This document shows positions 5,115 to 6,605 of a DNA stretch of 6,605 nucleotides, one piece after another. Each line of letters opens with the position of its first letter. The first letter of the stretch is position 1. The translations under genes and the position numbers were made by a program. Under the pieces are notes generated by a model. It was not told the DNA's origin. It was given only the letters and a program-made list of their open reading frames with translations, and ran no database searches. The stretch lies in the NCBI GenBank assembly GCA_002292925.1, contig DBCF01000206.1, positions 9,050 to 15,654 of the forward strand. The letters are read 5' to 3'. Source of the stretch: Roseiflexaceae bacterium UBA965. GTDB taxonomy: Bacteria; Chloroflexota; Chloroflexia; Chloroflexales; Roseiflexaceae.

Positions 5115-6605
5115 GGCCTGCAAATGGCCATGTGTGCGGAGCCATTCGACAATCATGATGGCTGATTCTTCGGGGGTGCGATTGACTGTCTCGATGTGCA
5201 TTTCGGGATTGCTAGGGGCTTCGTAGGGTGAATCAATCCCGGTCATGCCCCGAATCTCACCGGCGCGGGCCCGGCGATAGAGTCCTTTGGGGTCACGGCG
5301 TTCGCATTCGGCTAGCGGGGTATCGATAAAGACTTCGATGAATTCGCCGGTTACAATCGTGCGGCGAGCGCGGTCGCGTTCGCTTTGGTAGGGAGAAATC
5401 AGCGACACAATTACAATCAAGCCGGCGTCTGTGAGCAAGCGGGCGACTTCACTGACGCGCCGGATGTTTTCGATACGATCAGCCGCAGCAAACCCGAGGT
5501 CACTACTCAGGCCGTGACGGATGTTGTCGCCATCAAGGATGTAGGTGTGTTTACCTTCAGCAGCCAGTGCCCGTTCGACTAGATTGGCGATGGTCGATTT
5601 ACCGGCTCCCGACAACCCGGTTAGCCAGAGCACGCCTGGTTTTTGGTTTTTGAGGGCCGATCGCGTGGCTTTGCTAACGTCGTGTTGTTGCCACGTGATA
5701 TTGCGGGCAATGCTGACATCGCTGATAATCATGCCGGCAGCGACGGTTTCGTTGCTGATACGGTCAATGAAAATAAACCCACCCATGTGTCGATTAGTGG
5801 TATAGACGTCGTGGGGGATTTGACTTTCGAATTGCACCACACAAATACCAATCTCGTTCATTTCGAGCTGTTCGGTAGTGAGTTGTTGCATGCTATTGAC
5901 ATCGATTTTGCCACTGATTTTGGTGATGACGGCGGGCACGGTGGCCGTACCGAGTTTGCACAAATATTGCCGCCCCGGTTGGACGGGGCTTTCGTGCATC
6001 CACAGCACATGTGCTTCGATGCGCTCGGCAACCGATGCCGGTTGCTGTGCGCTACAAATCACGGCCCCCCGACTGACATCGACCTCGCGGTCGAGGACGA
6101 GGGTGACTGCTTCACCACGGGCCGCTGCGTTTTTGTCACCATCATAATGCGCAATCCGTTGGATATGTGCGATGGTGCCCATGGGTTGAATCCGTACTTG
6201 GTCGCCGACGGTGACTATACCAGCACTTATGGTGCCACTAAAGCCACGGAAGTCTTGGTGGGGGCGATTGACCCATTGCACCGGCATCCGAAAGGGCTCG
6301 GGCTCGCGGGCGGCATCGACGTCAACATCTTCGAGGAAGCTCATAAACGTCGACCCTTGGTACCACGGCATGTTGTTGCTATGCCGAAATACGTTGTCAC
6401 CGTTGAGCGCTGATAGCGGAATCGCCGTGATGCTGGTGAAGTTCAGCTGGCGCGCAAATTCGCGGTATTGGGTCTCGATGGTGCGAAAAATCTGCTCGTC
6501 GAAGTTAACCAAGTCCATTTTGTTGATAGCCAATACCACGTGCCGGATCCCCAACAACGAGGCGATGCAGCTGTGGCGATGTGTCTGCACCAACAAGCCT
6601 TTGCG
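5112..6605 (-). CDS. cysNC: Bifunctional sulfate adenylyltransferase subunit 1 / adenylylsulfate kinase (CysN-CysC), partial
   Basis: The gene enters from the right edge and lacks its first 120-140 codons; 497 residues and the stop are visible. The first codons (RKGLLVQTHRHS) match the middle of the CysN GTPase domain, so the gene does not start at any internal codon. NKMDLV at residues 28-33 is the guanine-specificity motif. Beta-barrel domains follow (about 95-310, with PFRMPVQWVNRPHQDFRGFSGTI). From about 320 a complete APS kinase begins: Walker A GLSGAGKST at 330-338, DGDNIRHGL at 358-366, SLISPY with the family's conserved serine near 404, and DPKGLYRRARAGEI and TGIDSPYEAP near the end. 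The CysN part, with CysD, makes APS from ATP and sulfate driven by GTP. The CysC part phosphorylates APS to PAPS in the cytoplasm. The fusion is a known arrangement (for example P. aeruginosa CysNC and rhizobial NodQ). The P-loop and DxxG switch of the GTPase lie outside the window. All visible key residues are intact. cysD is expected upstream, and a sulfotransferase gene follows directly. Confidence 0.95.
   Translation of the reverse strand, partial: RKGLLVQTHRHSCIASLLGIRHVVLAINKMDLVNFDEQIFRTIETQYREFARQLNFTSITAIPLSALNGDNVFRHSNNMPWYQGSTFMSFLEDVDVDAAREPEPFRMPVQWVNRPHQDFRGFSGTISAGIVTVGDQVRIQPMGTIAHIQRIAHYDGDKNAAARGEAVTLVLDREVDVSRGAVICSAQQPASVAERIEAHVLWMHESPVQPGRQYLCKLGTATVPAVITKISGKIDVNSMQQLTTEQLEMNEIGICVVQFESQIPHDVYTTNRHMGGFIFIDRISNETVAAGMIISDVSIARNITWQQHDVSKATRSALKNQKPGVLWLTGLSGAGKSTIANLVERALAAEGKHTYILDGDNIRHGLSSDLGFAAADRIENIRRVSEVARLLTDAGLIVIVSLISPYQSERDRARRTIVTGEFIEVFIDTPLAECERRDPKGLYRRARAGEIRGMTGIDSPYEAPSNPEMHIETVNRTPEESAIMIVEWLRTHGHLQA

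Noticed and set aside
5101..5145. Longer N-terminus for the sulfotransferase, starting at ATG 5145 or 5109.
   Set aside because: The extra 15 residues overlap the cysNC coding end, lack a ribosome site, and push the phosphosulfate loop away from its normal place near the N-terminus.
5643..6413. A long rightward open frame (256 codons) opposite cysNC.
   Set aside because: It is antisense to a gene with clear CysN and CysC motifs, has no family resemblance and no ribosome site, and is best explained as a codon-bias shadow.
1..6605. CRISPR arrays, tRNA or rRNA genes, insertion sequences, phage genes or attachment sites.
   Set aside because: No regularly spaced direct repeats, cloverleaf-like segments, transposase motifs or flanking inverted repeats were seen; the inverted repeats present are terminators or promoter-associated.

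Overview
The window looks like ordinary chromosome from a bacterium of moderate GC content. The family mix would fit a filamentous Chloroflexota such as a Herpetosiphon relative: an ALDH7-type dehydrogenase, a DUF554 membrane protein, fused CysN-CysC, a PAPS-type sulfotransferase and a DUF1996 remnant. That taxonomic guess is inference only, because no rRNA or marker gene is present. Genes start with ATG or GTG and have recognisable purine-rich ribosome sites. Transcription units are separated by strong, often bidirectional hairpin terminators.

Left part (1-1233): the last 139 codons of an ALDH7-family aldehyde dehydrogenase run rightward into a perfect 20-bp hairpin. A leftward DUF554 integral membrane protein ends on the other side of the same hairpin. 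Its likely promoter lies at 1265-1296.

Middle (1329-3602): a leftward gene of unrecognised function (about 195 residues) is divergent from a rightward GntR/FadR-type (FCD) regulator. The short region between them carries an imperfect palindrome. A MerR-type regulator with its own strong promoter follows the GntR gene. That promoter has a 7-bp-arm dyad between and across its -35 and -10 elements, the usual layout for MerR control. A clean terminator closes this unit. What the two regulators control is not evident; the divergent orphan gene is the best local candidate for the GntR protein.

Next comes a decayed gene (3683-4019). Its reading frame matches the C-terminal half of DUF1996 proteins, but the N-terminal half is missing and the start is disrupted. 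A second bidirectional terminator follows.

Right part (4105-6605, leftward): a fused ATP-sulfurylase large subunit/APS kinase (CysN-CysC, truncated by the window edge) sits 11 bp upstream of a sulfotransferase gene. The sulfotransferase ribosome site overlaps the cysNC stop codon. This is a compact sulfate activation and transfer operon: CysN-CysC makes APS and then PAPS, and the sulfotransferase is expected to pass the sulfonate to an unknown acceptor. A cysD gene would be expected beyond the right edge. I see no mobile element, CRISPR array, tRNA or rRNA, and no clear sign of a wholly new system. The least explained items are the orphan gene, the repeat-bearing tail of the sulfotransferase and the C-terminal module of the MerR protein.
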